From contig JADCEF010000008.1 in the NCBI GenBank assembly GCA_020250445.1, forward strand, positions 1-64,000: a stretch of DNA of 64,000 nucleotides, in the 5' to 3' direction. The position numbers and the translations under genes were made by a program. This document shows positions 17,429 to 26,691 of the stretch, piece by piece. The DNA comes from Rhodobacter sp. (lineage in GTDB: Bacteria; Pseudomonadota; Alphaproteobacteria; Rhodobacterales; Rhodobacteraceae). Each line of letters begins with the position of its first letter. Position 1 is the first letter of the stretch. A model generated the notes under the pieces. That model was given only the letters and a program-made list of their open reading frames with translations. It was not told where the DNA came from and ran no database searches.

Positions 17429-19117
17429 ATGATCACCTATGTCGTTGAGACGCTGCGCGCCAATCCGCAGCTTGCGATCTTCCTGACACTGGCCATCGGC
17501 TACTATGTCGGCGCGATCCGATTTGGCAGCTTTACCCTGGGGGCGGTCACCGGCACCCTGCTGGCAGGCATCCTGATCGGACAGCTCGGCATCGAGGTTT
17601 CGGGGCAGGTCAAGTCGGTTTTCTTCATCATGTTCCTGTTCGCGGTCGGCTTCGGGGTTGGTCCGCAGTTTGTGCGCGGGATCGCGAACGACGGGGTGCC
17701 GCAGGCGCTTTTTGCAGTCGTCGTCTGTGCCCTCTGTCTGGGATCGGTCTATTTGGCTGCTATCGTTTCGGGCTATGGTCCGGGCCTTGCTGCCGGGTTG
17801 ATTGCGGGGTCGCAGACCATTTCGGCCTCGATCGGGCTTGCGACGGATGCCATCAACACCTCGGGGTTGACCCCGGAGCAGGCCAAGGCGGAACTGGATC
17901 TGATCCCGGTGGCCTATGCCATCACCTACCTGTTCGGGACCGTGGGCACCGGTTGGATCCTCGCCTTCCTTGGGCCAAAGATCCTGAACATCGATGTCGC
18001 GGCGGAATGTGCCAGGTACGAGCGTGAAATGTCGCGCGGCGCGTCGGCTTCGGCGTTCATCAGTGCGCGTCGGGCGCGCGAACTGCGTGCCTATCGCGTC
18101 CGCGAGGGCGGCAAGGCCGTTGGCCTGACCGTCGCCCAGGCCGAACGGCTGGCGGTCGGCGAACGCATGTTCATCGAAGGGTTGCGCAGCGGCGGCGGCA
18201 TCGTGCCGGTCTCGACCGAGACGGTGCTGAAGGCCGGTGACATTGTCGCCGTCTCGGGCAAGCGCGAGGTGCTGGTGAACCTGCTTGGTGACGCAGACGA
18301 GATCGACGACCGGGAACTGCTGGATGTCCCGGTCGAGTCCGTCGATGTGCTGCTGACATCCAAGCAACTGGACGGCATGACGCTGGCCGAGGCGGGCGAA
18401 CATCCCTGTGCGCGCGGCGTATTCCTGAATTCGATCCGCCGCGGATCGGCTGCGGTGAACATCCCCGTTCTGGCGCTGACCAAGCTGAACCGGGGCGATA
18501 TCCTGCGGGTGACGGGTATCAAGTCCAACATCCAGCGCTTTGTCGATGCGGCAGGATATGCCGACCGGCCCGTGACCGTGACCAACATGGTTCTGGTGGG
18601 TCTTGCCATCTTCGTGGGGGGCCTGTTCGGGGCCTATGTCCTGCCCATCGGCGGTGTGCCGATCACGCTGTCGACCTCTGGCGGCGCGCTGATCGCGGGT
18701 ATCTTCGTGGGTTGGCTGCGCACGGTGAAGCCGCAGATCGGCAATGTGCCGCAACCGACGCTCTGGTTCATGAACTCGGTCGGCCTCAACGTGTTCATCG
18801 CGATTGTCGGCATCTCGTCCGGACCGACCTTCATCGCCGGGCTGAAGGAGGCGGGCTTTGGCATCTTCTTCTGGGGCATCTTCGCAACCGGCATGCCGAT
18901 GATCCTTGCACCTTTGGTCGGCAAGTACATCTTCCGCTTCGATCCCGCGATCAACCTTGGCTGCTGCGGCGGTGCGCGCACCTCGACCGCTTCGGTCGCC
19001 ATGGTGGGCGAGGTGGCAAAATCCGATGTGCCGATGCTGGGCTACACGGTGCCCTATGCCGTCGGAAACACCCTGCTGACGCTCTGGGGCCTTGTGATCG
19101 TGCTGCTGATCCTGTAG
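17429..19117 (+). CDS. AspT-type aspartate:alanine exchanger family transporter
   Basis: 562 residues in the AAE family layout. Five or so helices at the N-terminus (through about residue 180) are followed by a cytosolic region with two TrkA-C/RCK-like segments (about 205-290 and 300-380), then a second helical bundle. Family motifs are SQTISASIGLATDAI in the first half and GGARTSTASVAMVGEVAKSDVP in the second. AspT-type proteins swap an amino acid for its decarboxylation product, generating proton-motive force with a partner decarboxylase. The RBS AGAGAGG precedes ATG 17429. Confidence 0.87.
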   Translation: MITYVVETLRANPQLAIFLTLAIGYYVGAIRFGSFTLGAVTGTLLAGILIGQLGIEVSGQVKSVFFIMFLFAVGFGVGPQFVRGIANDGVPQALFAVVVCALCLGSVYLAAIVSGYGPGLAAGLIAGSQTISASIGLATDAINTSGLTPEQAKAELDLIPVAYAITYLFGTVGTGWILAFLGPKILNIDVAAECARYEREMSRGASASAFISARRARELRAYRVREGGKAVGLTVAQAERLAVGERMFIEGLRSGGGIVPVSTETVLKAGDIVAVSGKREVLVNLLGDADEIDDRELLDVPVESVDVLLTSKQLDGMTLAEAGEHPCARGVFLNSIRRGSAAVNIPVLALTKLNRGDILRVTGIKSNIQRFVDAAGYADRPVTVTNMVLVGLAIFVGGLFGAYVLPIGGVPITLSTSGGALIAGIFVGWLRTVKPQIGNVPQPTLWFMNSVGLNVFIAIVGISSGPTFIAGLKEAGFGIFFWGIFATGMPMILAPLVGKYIFRFDPAINLGCCGGARTSTASVAMVGEVAKSDVPMLGYTVPYAVGNTLLTLWGLVIVLLIL

Positions 19118-19261
19118 CGGCACGTTGGGCCGGTCGGGCGTGCGGTACCCGCCACCATGTGCAACCGGGCCGATCTCCGACAACGGGGACCGGCCCCTGC
19201 GCCTGCAAGGCGGTGACGCATCCTGCTGGTCGCATGCGCGCTGCGTCATCGGACAGGCCCG

Positions 19262-19732
19262 ATGAGGTGGCCTGTTCCCTTGACGGCAGTCATTCTGGCG
19301 TTTCGCGCCGGTGTTGCCGGAACCCTTGCAACCTGGATCGCCATGGTCCTTTCGCTGCAATACCCGATCTATGCCTTCATCGCCGCCGTGATCGTGACCG
19401 ACCTGTCCCCCGCACAGTCCCGCCGCCTGGGGCTGCGCCGCATCCTTGCCACGGTCATCGGTGCGGTCTGCGGCGCTGCCCTGTCGCAGCTTCTGGGGCC
19501 GGGTCCCGTTGCCGTGGGCATCGCGGTGGTTTCGGCGATGCTGCTGGGTACGCTCCTGGGGGCCGGAGACGGGGCGCGCGTTGCCGGATACATCTGCGGG
19601 ATCGTCGTGCTCGACCATACCGCCGAGCCATGGCTGTACGCCACCCAGCGCTTTGTTGAAACTGCGCTTGGGGTGATCGTCGCCTGGGGCATCAGCTATG
19701 TGCCGAAGCTGATCGGACCTGACAGCACCTGA
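19262..19732 (+). CDS. Small FUSC/aromatic-acid-exporter-like membrane protein
   Basis: 156 residues with about four to five hydrophobic helices (ATWIAMVLSL, YAFIAAVIVTDLSPAQSRRLGL, RRILATVIGAVCGAALSQLLG, ALGVIVAWGISYVPKLIG). The pattern, especially the TDLSPAQSRR-LGL-RR loop, resembles the membrane half of FUSC/ArAE proteins, which in full-length exporters is paired with a second half and cytoplasmic domains. Here only one half exists. Start ATG 19262 has a weak GGACAGG upstream. Substrate unknown. Confidence 0.7.
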   Translation: MRWPVPLTAVILAFRAGVAGTLATWIAMVLSLQYPIYAFIAAVIVTDLSPAQSRRLGLRRILATVIGAVCGAALSQLLGPGPVAVGIAVVSAMLLGTLLGAGDGARVAGYICGIVVLDHTAEPWLYATQRFVETALGVIVAWGISYVPKLIGPDST

Positions 19733-19829
19733 CGGCAAAGCCACGCCATTGTAACTGTTACGCTGCCCTGCGACGCTTGAAATGTCCCAAGGGGAAGCGG
19801 ACACTGAAAGAAAGCCGGAGGAAGGAAGA

Positions 19830-21320
19830 ATGATCCAACTTCGAAACATCGGTCCTGTAGCGTCCTTGCTGCTGGCAACTGCCCTGACGGCACCCTGTCT
19901 GCCGGCATCCCGGCTCTGGGCTCAGGAGGCTGAGGCACCGGCCGCGCCTGCTGTGTCGCCGGCGCAGGTCGTGCCAGAGGATGGCGGCCTTCTGGATGCC
20001 GGTGCGCTTGACGAGCTGTTCGCGCCGGTCGCCCTTTATCCCGATGCCCTGCTGGCGCAGGTGCTGCTGGCGGCGACCTATCCCCTTGATGTCGTCAAGG
20101 CCGACCTTTTCCTGCAGAAGAACGCGGGGAAGTCCCCCGGCGAGATGTCCGATCTGATCGTGGCACAATCCTGGCCCGAACCGGTCAAGGGGCTTGCCGC
20201 AGGGTTCCCGGACCTGATCGGTCGCATGGTCGAACATCTCGACTGGACAGAAATGGCCGGCAACGCCCTGATCGGGCAGACCGACGACAGCCTGGCCGCA
20301 CTGCAGCGGCTGCGCGCACAGGCCAGGCTGAACGGCTATCTTGAGGACAATGCCGCGATCAATGTCGAGGAATCCGAAACCGGAACGATCACGATCTCAT
20401 CGGCAGAGCCCGAAGTTGTCTACGTTCCGCAATACACCGGAACGGTCTACACCACACCTGCCCCCGCAACGCCCTACTATGTGACGGACGATGACGAATG
20501 GGATGACATCCTGTCCACCGGCGTCATCGTGCTTGCTGGTGCCGTCATCCTTGACGAAATCTTCGATGATGACTGGGACGACAACTGGAACGGCTATTGG
20601 GATGGGAACGGGCCCGGCGGCGGAAACCAGATCGACTGGAGCGGTGACATCACCATCGACAACGGGATCAGCATCGGCAACGGCCAGATCGACATAGACC
20701 GCAAGGACAGGGGGGAAGGCGGCAGGCCGGGTGACGGAACCCGGGGCGACGGCACCCGTGGAGACGGCAGCCCCGGCTCTGGCAATCCTGGCGGTGCGAT
20801 TGCGGGTGGCGCGGCTGGCGGCATCGCAGGCAGGGCCGAGAACCGCCCCCCTGACCGCCCGGCCATCGACAGTGGCCGCCTTGGGGATGTCAGCGAGGAT
20901 CAGGTTCGGAACGCCAGGGACGGCAACTTCCGCCCGTCAGACGCAAGCCAGAACGCGGCGCGCGAAAAGATCGTACGTCAGACGGCTGCGGGCGGCAGCG
21001 TGGCAACCCTTCCGGCATCTACCGGAAAGGGGGACCGCGCCGGCAAGCCTTCGCCGCGCCCGGCTGCAGGCGCTGCGCCCACGCGCACCGACCCGGCGCC
21101 AAAGCCGCAAGGCAACCGGTCCGTTGCGGCAAAGCCGAATGTTTCCAAGCCCAAGACCACAACGCGCCCGTCGGCAGCCTCTGCCAGCCGGAATTCGAGC
21201 GCCAGCCACCCGCCGTCCTACAAGCCCTCCAGCGGGTCGCGCGCCAGGGCCTCGGCTTCGCGGGGCGGTGCCAGTCGCGCGGGCGGGGGTGACTTCAGCG
21301 GCGGCGGAAGGAGGCGCTGA
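19830..21320 (+). CDS. DUF3300 exported protein
   Basis: 496 residues. A signal peptide (cut near LWA|QE) is followed by the DUF3300 domain: DELFAPVALYPDALLAQVLLAATYPLDVVKA, then ALIGQTDDSLAALQRLRAQA and PEVVYVPQYTG. A short acidic-hydrophobic stretch (IVLAGAVILDEIFDDDWDDNW) precedes a long Gly/Arg/Ser/Pro/Ala-rich low-complexity tail that ends RAGGGDFSGGGRRR. ATG 19830 has AGGAAGGAA upstream. It is almost always found with DUF2950, as here (1-bp gap), so the two probably work together in the envelope. Molecular role unknown. Confidence 0.85.
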   Translation: MIQLRNIGPVASLLLATALTAPCLPASRLWAQEAEAPAAPAVSPAQVVPEDGGLLDAGALDELFAPVALYPDALLAQVLLAATYPLDVVKADLFLQKNAGKSPGEMSDLIVAQSWPEPVKGLAAGFPDLIGRMVEHLDWTEMAGNALIGQTDDSLAALQRLRAQARLNGYLEDNAAINVEESETGTITISSAEPEVVYVPQYTGTVYTTPAPATPYYVTDDDEWDDILSTGVIVLAGAVILDEIFDDDWDDNWNGYWDGNGPGGGNQIDWSGDITIDNGISIGNGQIDIDRKDRGEGGRPGDGTRGDGTRGDGSPGSGNPGGAIAGGAAGGIAGRAENRPPDRPAIDSGRLGDVSEDQVRNARDGNFRPSDASQNAAREKIVRQTAAGGSVATLPASTGKGDRAGKPSPRPAAGAAPTRTDPAPKPQGNRSVAAKPNVSKPKTTTRPSAASASRNSSASHPPSYKPSSGSRARASASRGGASRAGGGDFSGGGRRR

Positions 21321-21321
21321 C

Positions 21322-22242
21322 ATGAAAACACCGTTGCTTTTGAAATCTGCGGCCCTTGCAGGCTTGCTTGCCCCCTGCGCGGCACTGGCCGAGCCTGCGA
21401 CCTATCCCTCGCCCGAGCAGGCCGTCGACTCTTTCGTCGCGGCCCTGACAGCGCGCGACCGGGCGGCCCTGCTGACCGTCTTCGGGCCAGAGTCAGACGA
21501 TCTGATCTCGTCAGGCGACGACACGGGGGATGAACAGGCGCGCAAGGAATTCCTGTCCGCCTATGCTGCGCGCGCCGAGATTGTGGATGTTTCTGAAAAC
21601 CGCAGAGAGCTTCAGGTCGGGCCTACGCGCTGGCCCTTTCCGGTGACGCTGGTTTCTGTGGACGGCGGCTGGCAATTCGATCCCGCGGAAGCGCGTGATC
21701 AGATCCTCGACCGACGCATCGGCGAAAACGAACTGGACGTCATCGCGCTCATGCGCCGCGCGGTCGAGGTTCAGGCGGCCTTTCGGCGTGTCGATTATGA
21801 CGGTGACGGCGTGATGGAATTCGCCGATGCGATCCTGTCGGACCCGGGGCTTCGCAACGGCCTTTACTGGCCCGAGGACATGGGCGAACCCCTGAGCCCG
21901 GTGGCGGGCTTCGCCGCGCAAGCCTCGGCCGACGGCATCTCGATCGACGGGGTCGACCAGCCGCCGCAGCCCTACCTGGGCTATTACTATCGCATCCTGA
22001 CGCGCCAGGGGCCAGCCGCGCCCGGCGGGGCGATGGACTACAAGGTGAACGGCAACATGGTGGCGGGCCATGCGATCCTGGCCTTTCCGGCCGTTCCGGG
22101 CGAAACCGGCGTAATGTCGTTTCTCATCGGAGAGAATGGCACCCTCTTTGAGGCAGACCTTGGTGCGGACACACTCGCCATCGCGGGCGATATCCAGACG
22201 TTCAACCCGGGCGAGCCATGGCGACCTGTCGTGGCGGACTGA
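21322..22242 (+). CDS. DUF2950 exported protein
   Basis: 306 residues with a signal peptide (cut near ALA|EP). Family-typical segments are YPSPEQAVDSFVAAL, LLTVFGPESDDLISSGD, GWQFDPAEARDQILDRRIGENEL, QPPQPYLGYYYRILTRQGPAAPGG and a C-terminal GETGVMSFLIGENG. It starts 1 bp after the DUF3300 stop, with GGAGGCGC as ribosome site inside the upstream gene. Probably periplasmic and a functional partner of that protein; the activity is unknown. Confidence 0.87.
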   Translation: MKTPLLLKSAALAGLLAPCAALAEPATYPSPEQAVDSFVAALTARDRAALLTVFGPESDDLISSGDDTGDEQARKEFLSAYAARAEIVDVSENRRELQVGPTRWPFPVTLVSVDGGWQFDPAEARDQILDRRIGENELDVIALMRRAVEVQAAFRRVDYDGDGVMEFADAILSDPGLRNGLYWPEDMGEPLSPVAGFAAQASADGISIDGVDQPPQPYLGYYYRILTRQGPAAPGGAMDYKVNGNMVAGHAILAFPAVPGETGVMSFLIGENGTLFEADLGADTLAIAGDIQTFNPGEPWRPVVAD

Positions 22243-22921
22243 TCTTCGGCGGGTGGATCCGCAGTTGTGGCAGGCGGTTTGCCGGTTCCGCCGCCGACTG
22301 CACCTGCAGGACCGGCCCCGGCGCGCGGTGGATGCAGCAGCCGGTCCAGTTGGTGCCCGCCCTGGTCGCGCCAACCTGCGCCGCCTGCATGAAGACGACC
22401 GGCTGCAGCGGATTGTGCGACGAAAGGGCTTTGATGATCCCCTGCATCTTGGGCGTGCGGCTGATCCTGCAGGGCTCCACCCCGGCGGCCGGGCGCGATG
22501 GGAACACCCGGTGCCGGTCGGCCCATTGCGACACGGTCAGCGCCAGGCCAGAGGCCGCTGCCCCAGACGCGCAGGACCGGGGCCTTATCCGCCATCGGGG
22601 CACAACCCCTACCGAGAAGGCAAGTGCATCGTGAGAGGATGGCACATGACGGACATATCGCCAAGGACACCCTGCTCGAACCGGAGCGCCTTGCAGAGCG
22701 TGCCAGTGATCGGGACCAAAGCGACCGCGGACGTTCATCAGGGCGCGCAGCGATCCTGCAGCAAATCAGACGCCGCATACAGGGCCGCAGCCGAAATCAC
22801 GCCAGCATCACCCGAAAAACCCTTGCCCCGCAGGAGCCATCCATACATGCATTGCATCAATCGCCTGATGAAAAGTAGGCTTCGTCGGCCGCCGCCCCCA
22901 TATCTGGCATCTGTCGCCTGA
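22243..22921. other. Non-coding or decayed stretch with phage remnant
   Basis: 679 bp between the DUF2950 stop and the leuD stop. The left half contains a recognisable terminase fragment on the minus strand (separate entry). In the right half (about 22560-22920) all open frames lack family motifs; one + frame ending at 22878 encodes a charged segment with no ribosome site. Confidence 0.55.
22270..22560 (-). pseudogene. Phage terminase large subunit (GpA-type) fragment
   Basis: Reading the minus strand from about 22558, one frame gives LTVSQWADRHRV, then WRISRTP-like CRISRTPKMQGIIKAL, then PVVFMQAAQVGATRAGTNW and CIHRAPGPVLQVQ. This matches the N-terminal ATPase region of GpA-type phage terminases: S-x-WADxxR, G-x-W-RTSRTP-Y, then the Walker-like VVFMK-x-AQVG-x-T-x-AG-x-NW and HHAPGPML. 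Only about 95 codons survive and no downstream ATPase or nuclease parts are seen, so it is a dead prophage scrap. Confidence 0.6.
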
Positions 22922-23527
22922 TCAGACCCAAGGACGCAGGGCGGACGTCCTTTTTTCGTAGGCGTCGATCGAGGCCACCTTTTCAAGCGACAGACCGATG
23001 TCATCGAGGCCGTTCATCAGGCAATGTTTGCGGAACGGGTCGACTTCGAAGGAAAAGGACCGCCCGTCGGACGCCGTGACGGTTTGTGCGCCAAGGTCCA
23101 CCGTCATGCGGGCATTGGCACCTTTCCTGGCGTCTTCCATCAGGGCTTCGACCTGCTGGGCGGGCAGGACGATCGGCAGGATGCCGTTCTTGAAGCAGTT
23201 GTTGTAGAAGATGTCGGCAAAGCTGGTGGAAATCACCGCGCGGATGCCGAAATCCAAAAGCGCCCAGGGCGCATGTTCACGGCTGGACCCGCAGCCGAAA
23301 TTGTCGCCCGCAACCAGGATCTCCGCCTTGCGATAGGCTGGCTGGTTCAGCACGAAATCGGGTATCTCGGCCCCGTCGGGCGTATAGCGCATCTCGTCGA
23401 ACAGGTTCTTGCCAAGGCCGGACCGCTTGATCGTCTTCAGGAACTGCTTGGGGATGATCATGTCGGTGTCGATATTGACCAGCGGCATGGGGGCGGCGAT
23501 GCCGGTCAGGGTGGTGAATGGGGTCAT
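22922..23527 (-). CDS. leuD: 3-isopropylmalate dehydratase small subunit
   Basis: 201 residues, normal length. Motifs are [19 protein letters not shown] near the start, [20 protein letters not shown] (substrate loop) and [17 protein letters not shown]. With LeuC it isomerises 2-isopropylmalate to 3-isopropylmalate in leucine synthesis. In transcription order it is last of leuC-ATPase-DUF4276-leuD, starting 9 bp after the DUF4276 stop with GGAGGA upstream of the ATG. leuB is not in the window. Confidence 0.96.
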   Translation of the reverse strand: MTPFTTLTGIAAPMPLVNIDTDMIIPKQFLKTIKRSGLGKNLFDEMRYTPDGAEIPDFVLNQPAYRKAEILVAGDNFGCGSSREHAPWALLDFGIRAVISTSFADIFYNNCFKNGILPIVLPAQQVEALMEDARKGANARMTVDLGAQTVTASDGRSFSFEVDPFRKHCLMNGLDDIGLSLEKVASIDAYEKRTSALRPWV

Positions 23528-23536
23528 TTCGTCCTC

Positions 23537-24082
23537 CTACATCGCAATCAATTGTCTGATCGCAGATACTGTGTGGTGAAAACTGTCAGAGCGGTTCCGT
23601 TCCGGGTCAAGGTGCGGCGCAATGATGCTTGCCCCCGAGACTTTTCCATAGCCGGGGCACAGCCTCGAGAGTTCGCGTGAAGGCTGCACTATCTGATCCG
23701 GATCACGGGTACAAAGCCGGGCAGGTATCTTTCGGAACAGGTTTGAAGATTCCAGTGCCGTCTTGTCTCCGATAAACCATGCTTCCAGTTCCTGGCAGAC
23801 AATCCTGACCTTTGACTGCGCCCCCCGGCCGGACGCGTTGATCAGGTCAAAAAGTCTTTTCTTTCGGGCGTGGCAATCGCCATTGTCATTGTCCCTGAGT
23901 ACCAGGAACTTTGCGTTGGGATCCGTCCAACCTTTCAGCTTGCGCTGAAGCGAACGTTCCAGATGACTTACGCCCTGATGTTCGATGATCGTGACCTGAT
24001 CCAGAGACACGCCCATCTTTGGAAGAATAGCCTTCACGACTTCCTTCATCGAGGATTCTTCGGTCAGGATCACCAGCGTCAT
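23537..24082 (-). CDS. DUF4276 (TOPRIM-like) protein, putative defence effector
   Basis: 181 residues matching the DUF4276 pattern. An N-terminal acidic pair sits in LVILTEESS (E8, E9). The FLVLRDNDNGDC motif (D64, D66, D69) resembles the TOPRIM DxD, and RIVCQELEAWFIGD (E98, E100, D106) is the family signature. By analogy with OLD/PARIS-type systems the TOPRIM-like fold suggests a metal-dependent nuclease or effector gated by the ATPase; this is inference. Its ATG overlaps the ATPase stop by 4 bp, so the two proteins are translationally coupled. Composition is slightly more lysine-rich than neighbouring proteins, consistent with acquisition. Confidence 0.78.
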   Translation of the reverse strand: MTLVILTEESSMKEVVKAILPKMGVSLDQVTIIEHQGVSHLERSLQRKLKGWTDPNAKFLVLRDNDNGDCHARKKRLFDLINASGRGAQSKVRIVCQELEAWFIGDKTALESSNLFRKIPARLCTRDPDQIVQPSRELSRLCPGYGKVSGASIIAPHLDPERNRSDSFHHTVSAIRQLIAM

Positions 24083-25287
24083 CCGGGGTCAGCGCCCTTG
24101 AACAGGCCTTCGCGCCAAAGCCACCCCGGTTTGTCGCCCACGTCAATCAAGGCCTGCAATTGCGCGTCGTCTGCCGCGCGGTCAATCACCGAAAAGCCGT
24201 CCTTCTTGCTTATCCAATAGATCGATCCCAGCGGCACAGCGTTCAGGAAATCCGGCGAATGCGTGGTGACAAAGACCTGTGCGTTGTTCCGCCGCCTTGC
24301 GGCATAGGCGGCAAACTCTTCGGCAAGGATTGGCAGAAGCGACGGATACAACTGGTTTTCCGGTTCTTCGATGCACAGCAGCGGATGCGGGTCAGGATCG
24401 GCCAGAAGCGCCAGATAGGCGAACATCTTGATCGTTCCATCCGACACGGCCCGCGCGATGAAACCTTTGTCAAAGGCGGCATCTCGGAACCGCAGCAGAA
24501 CACGCCCGTCGCCGGTATCCTCGGGCGCGACCTCGGCAATTCCGGGAATACGTTCCGCCATCTTGCGAAGCAGATCGGCGAAGATTGCCGGATGGTTTTC
24601 GCTCAGGAACTGCGCATAAAGCGCAAGGTTGTCGCCAGTCTCGCTCAGATGCTCGGCAGGTGCGGCATCCGGTTCTATCCGGGCGTCACTGATATGAAAA
24701 TCGCTGACCGACCAGCCTTCGATCAATTCCCGCAGCTGGCTGGCCGCATCGAACCGCTTGAACTGACCAAGCCCTTTGAGGGCAAGGATATCCGGGGAGT
24801 CCAGCGCCTGATGCTCCCGCTTCAGGTCCTCTTCCCGAGTTTGCTCGGTAAACGCATCGAAGCCTTCCGGGATCGCTTCCCCGGCACCGTCCGTGAAGTC
24901 GATGAAGTTGAACGGGCGACCATAACTGCCGCGCTTCCAGCTTAACCGTTCTCTGCGGACAAGGATTTTTCTGTCCTGCTCGGCGATCTGAACCTCATAG
25001 GTCACGAGTCGCTTTTTCTTGGCGGCGAAGTCAAGTTCTACCTTCAGTTCGATCTCGATGCATTCACGCTCACGCCCGCGCGACACAAGCTGTGCAAAGC
25101 CTGCGCGCTTTTGCACTGCCGTGCGCACGTTGTGAATCAGGCTGTCGCGCAAGAAGCCGAATACATCAATGAAGGTGGTTTTTCCGGTTCCATTCGCGCC
25201 GATCAGAACTGCAAAGTTCGGAATCTCCCGCATGTGGACATCCCGCAAGGTCTTGAAGTTCCGCACCCTGACGGAATGGATGCGCAT
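24079..25287 (-). CDS. AAA (AAA_21/OLD-like) ATPase of a two-gene cassette
   Basis: 402 residues. The N-terminus MRIHSVRVRNFKTLRDVHM is typical of SMC/OLD-like AAA_21 ATPases. Walker A is GANGTGKT (residues 30-37), an ABC-like signature SDGTIKMFAYLALL precedes Walker B LLCIEEPENQLYP (about 300-312), and the switch His lies in VFVTTHSPDFLNAV (about 337-350). A central helical region replaces long coiled coils. There is no C-terminal nuclease domain; the partner DUF4276 supplies a TOPRIM-like one. The ATG follows the leuC stop with no intervening base. Likely the sensor/motor of an anti-phage or abortive-infection pair. Confidence 0.82.
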   Translation of the reverse strand: MRIHSVRVRNFKTLRDVHMREIPNFAVLIGANGTGKTTFIDVFGFLRDSLIHNVRTAVQKRAGFAQLVSRGRERECIEIELKVELDFAAKKKRLVTYEVQIAEQDRKILVRRERLSWKRGSYGRPFNFIDFTDGAGEAIPEGFDAFTEQTREEDLKREHQALDSPDILALKGLGQFKRFDAASQLRELIEGWSVSDFHISDARIEPDAAPAEHLSETGDNLALYAQFLSENHPAIFADLLRKMAERIPGIAEVAPEDTGDGRVLLRFRDAAFDKGFIARAVSDGTIKMFAYLALLADPDPHPLLCIEEPENQLYPSLLPILAEEFAAYAARRRNNAQVFVTTHSPDFLNAVPLGSIYWISKKDGFSVIDRAADDAQLQALIDVGDKPGWLWREGLFKGADPG

Positions 25288-26691
25288 TCACATCATCTCC
25301 CGCACATCCGTCAGCCGCCCCGTCACCGCCGCCGCCGCGGCCATCGCTGGCGACAAAAGGTGCGTGCGCCCGCCGCGGCCCTGACGCCCTTCGAAGTTGC
25401 GGTTGCTCGTGGCGGCGCAGCGTTCGCCGGGCGAAAGCTGATCGGGGTTCATCGCCAGGCACATCGAACAGCCCGCAAGGCGCCATTCAAAGCCCGCATC
25501 GATGAAAATCTGCGCCAGCCCTTCTTCCTCGGCCTGGGCGCGGACAAGACCCGATCCGGGCACGACCATGGCCCGCAGGCCATCCTTGATCTTCTTGCCC
25601 TTCAGGATTGCGGCCGCCGCGCGCAAATCCTCGATCCGCCCGTTGGTGCAGGACCCGATGAAGACCGTGTCGATGGCAATTTCCGCCAGCTTCTGCCCCG
25701 GCTTCAGCCCCATGTATTCCAGGCTGCGCCGCGCCGCTTCTACCTTGCCGCCGGTAAAGCTTTCGGGGTCCGGCACCACGCCGGTGATCGGCAGCACATC
25801 TTCGGGGCTGGTGCCCCAGGTCACGACGGGGGCAATATCCTCGCCCCGCAGCGTCACGACCTTGTCAAACTGCGCACCCTCGTCGGAATACAGCGTCTTC
25901 CACCAGGCAAGCGCGGCTTCCCATTGCGCCCCTTTCGGCGCATGGGGCCGACCCATGACATAGGCGAAGGTCTTTTCATCCGGCGCGATCAGACCGGCGC
26001 GGGCACCACCCTCGATCGCCATGTTGCACACCGTCATCCGCCCTTCCATCGACAGCTCGCGAATGGCCTGGCCGCAATATTCGATCACATGGCCGGTCCC
26101 GCCTGCCGTACCGGTGGCCCCGATCACCGACAGGGTGATGTCCTTGGCCGTGACACCGGGGCGCAGCGAGCCCGTGATCTCGACCTTCATGTTCTTTGAT
26201 TTCTGCTGGATCAGCGTCTGCGTCGCCAGCACATGTTCCACCTCGGATGTGCCGATGCCATGGGCCAGCGCGCCGAAGGCGCCATGCGTGGCCGTATGCG
26301 AATCGCCGCAGACCACGGTCATGCCCGGCAGGGTCCAGCCCTGTTCGGGGCCAACGATATGCACGATGCCCTGACGGATATCCGACACCGGATAGTAATT
26401 GATGCCAAAGTCGCGCGCGTTCCTGTCCAGCGCCTCAACCTGGATGCGGCTTTCCTCATTGTCGATATGGGTGTTGCGCCCGGCGGTTGTGGGCACGTTG
26501 TGGTCAGGCACGGCAATGGTCTTTTCCGGTGCCCGCACACTGCGCCCCGCCATCCGCAGCCCCTCGAAGGCCTGCGGGCTTGTCACCTCATGCACAAGGT
26601 GGCGGTCGATGTACAAAAGGCAGGTGCCGTCATCGGCCTGGTGGACGACATGGGCATCCCAGATTTTATCATAAAGCGTTTTCGGAGACAT
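25288..26691 (-). CDS. leuC: 3-isopropylmalate dehydratase large subunit
   Basis: 467 residues of the aconitase superfamily. It begins [13 protein letters not shown] and shows [52 protein letters not shown], and three 4Fe-4S cluster cysteines in [15 protein letters not shown] and [12 protein letters not shown]. It ends ...VREMM and is followed directly by the ATPase start codon. With LeuD it forms isopropylmalate isomerase. The two subunits are normally adjacent or separated by a small ORF; here 1.75 kb of foreign-looking genes intervene, so leuD expression depends on readthrough of the cassette or an internal promoter. Confidence 0.96.
   Translation of the reverse strand: MSPKTLYDKIWDAHVVHQADDGTCLLYIDRHLVHEVTSPQAFEGLRMAGRSVRAPEKTIAVPDHNVPTTAGRNTHIDNEESRIQVEALDRNARDFGINYYPVSDIRQGIVHIVGPEQGWTLPGMTVVCGDSHTATHGAFGALAHGIGTSEVEHVLATQTLIQQKSKNMKVEITGSLRPGVTAKDITLSVIGATGTAGGTGHVIEYCGQAIRELSMEGRMTVCNMAIEGGARAGLIAPDEKTFAYVMGRPHAPKGAQWEAALAWWKTLYSDEGAQFDKVVTLRGEDIAPVVTWGTSPEDVLPITGVVPDPESFTGGKVEAARRSLEYMGLKPGQKLAEIAIDTVFIGSCTNGRIEDLRAAAAILKGKKIKDGLRAMVVPGSGLVRAQAEEEGLAQIFIDAGFEWRLAGCSMCLAMNPDQLSPGERCAATSNRNFEGRQGRGGRTHLLSPAMAAAAAVTGRLTDVREMM

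Noticed and set aside
17342-19849. 835-codon open frame on the minus strand
   Set aside because: It is the antisense shadow of the AspT-type exchanger and FUSC-like genes; its His/Arg/Gln-rich composition and lack of motifs are typical of GC-rich shadow frames.
22498-22878. Plus-strand frame ending in a charged segment before leuD
   Set aside because: It lacks a ribosome site and conserved motif, and overlaps the terminase remnant on the other strand.
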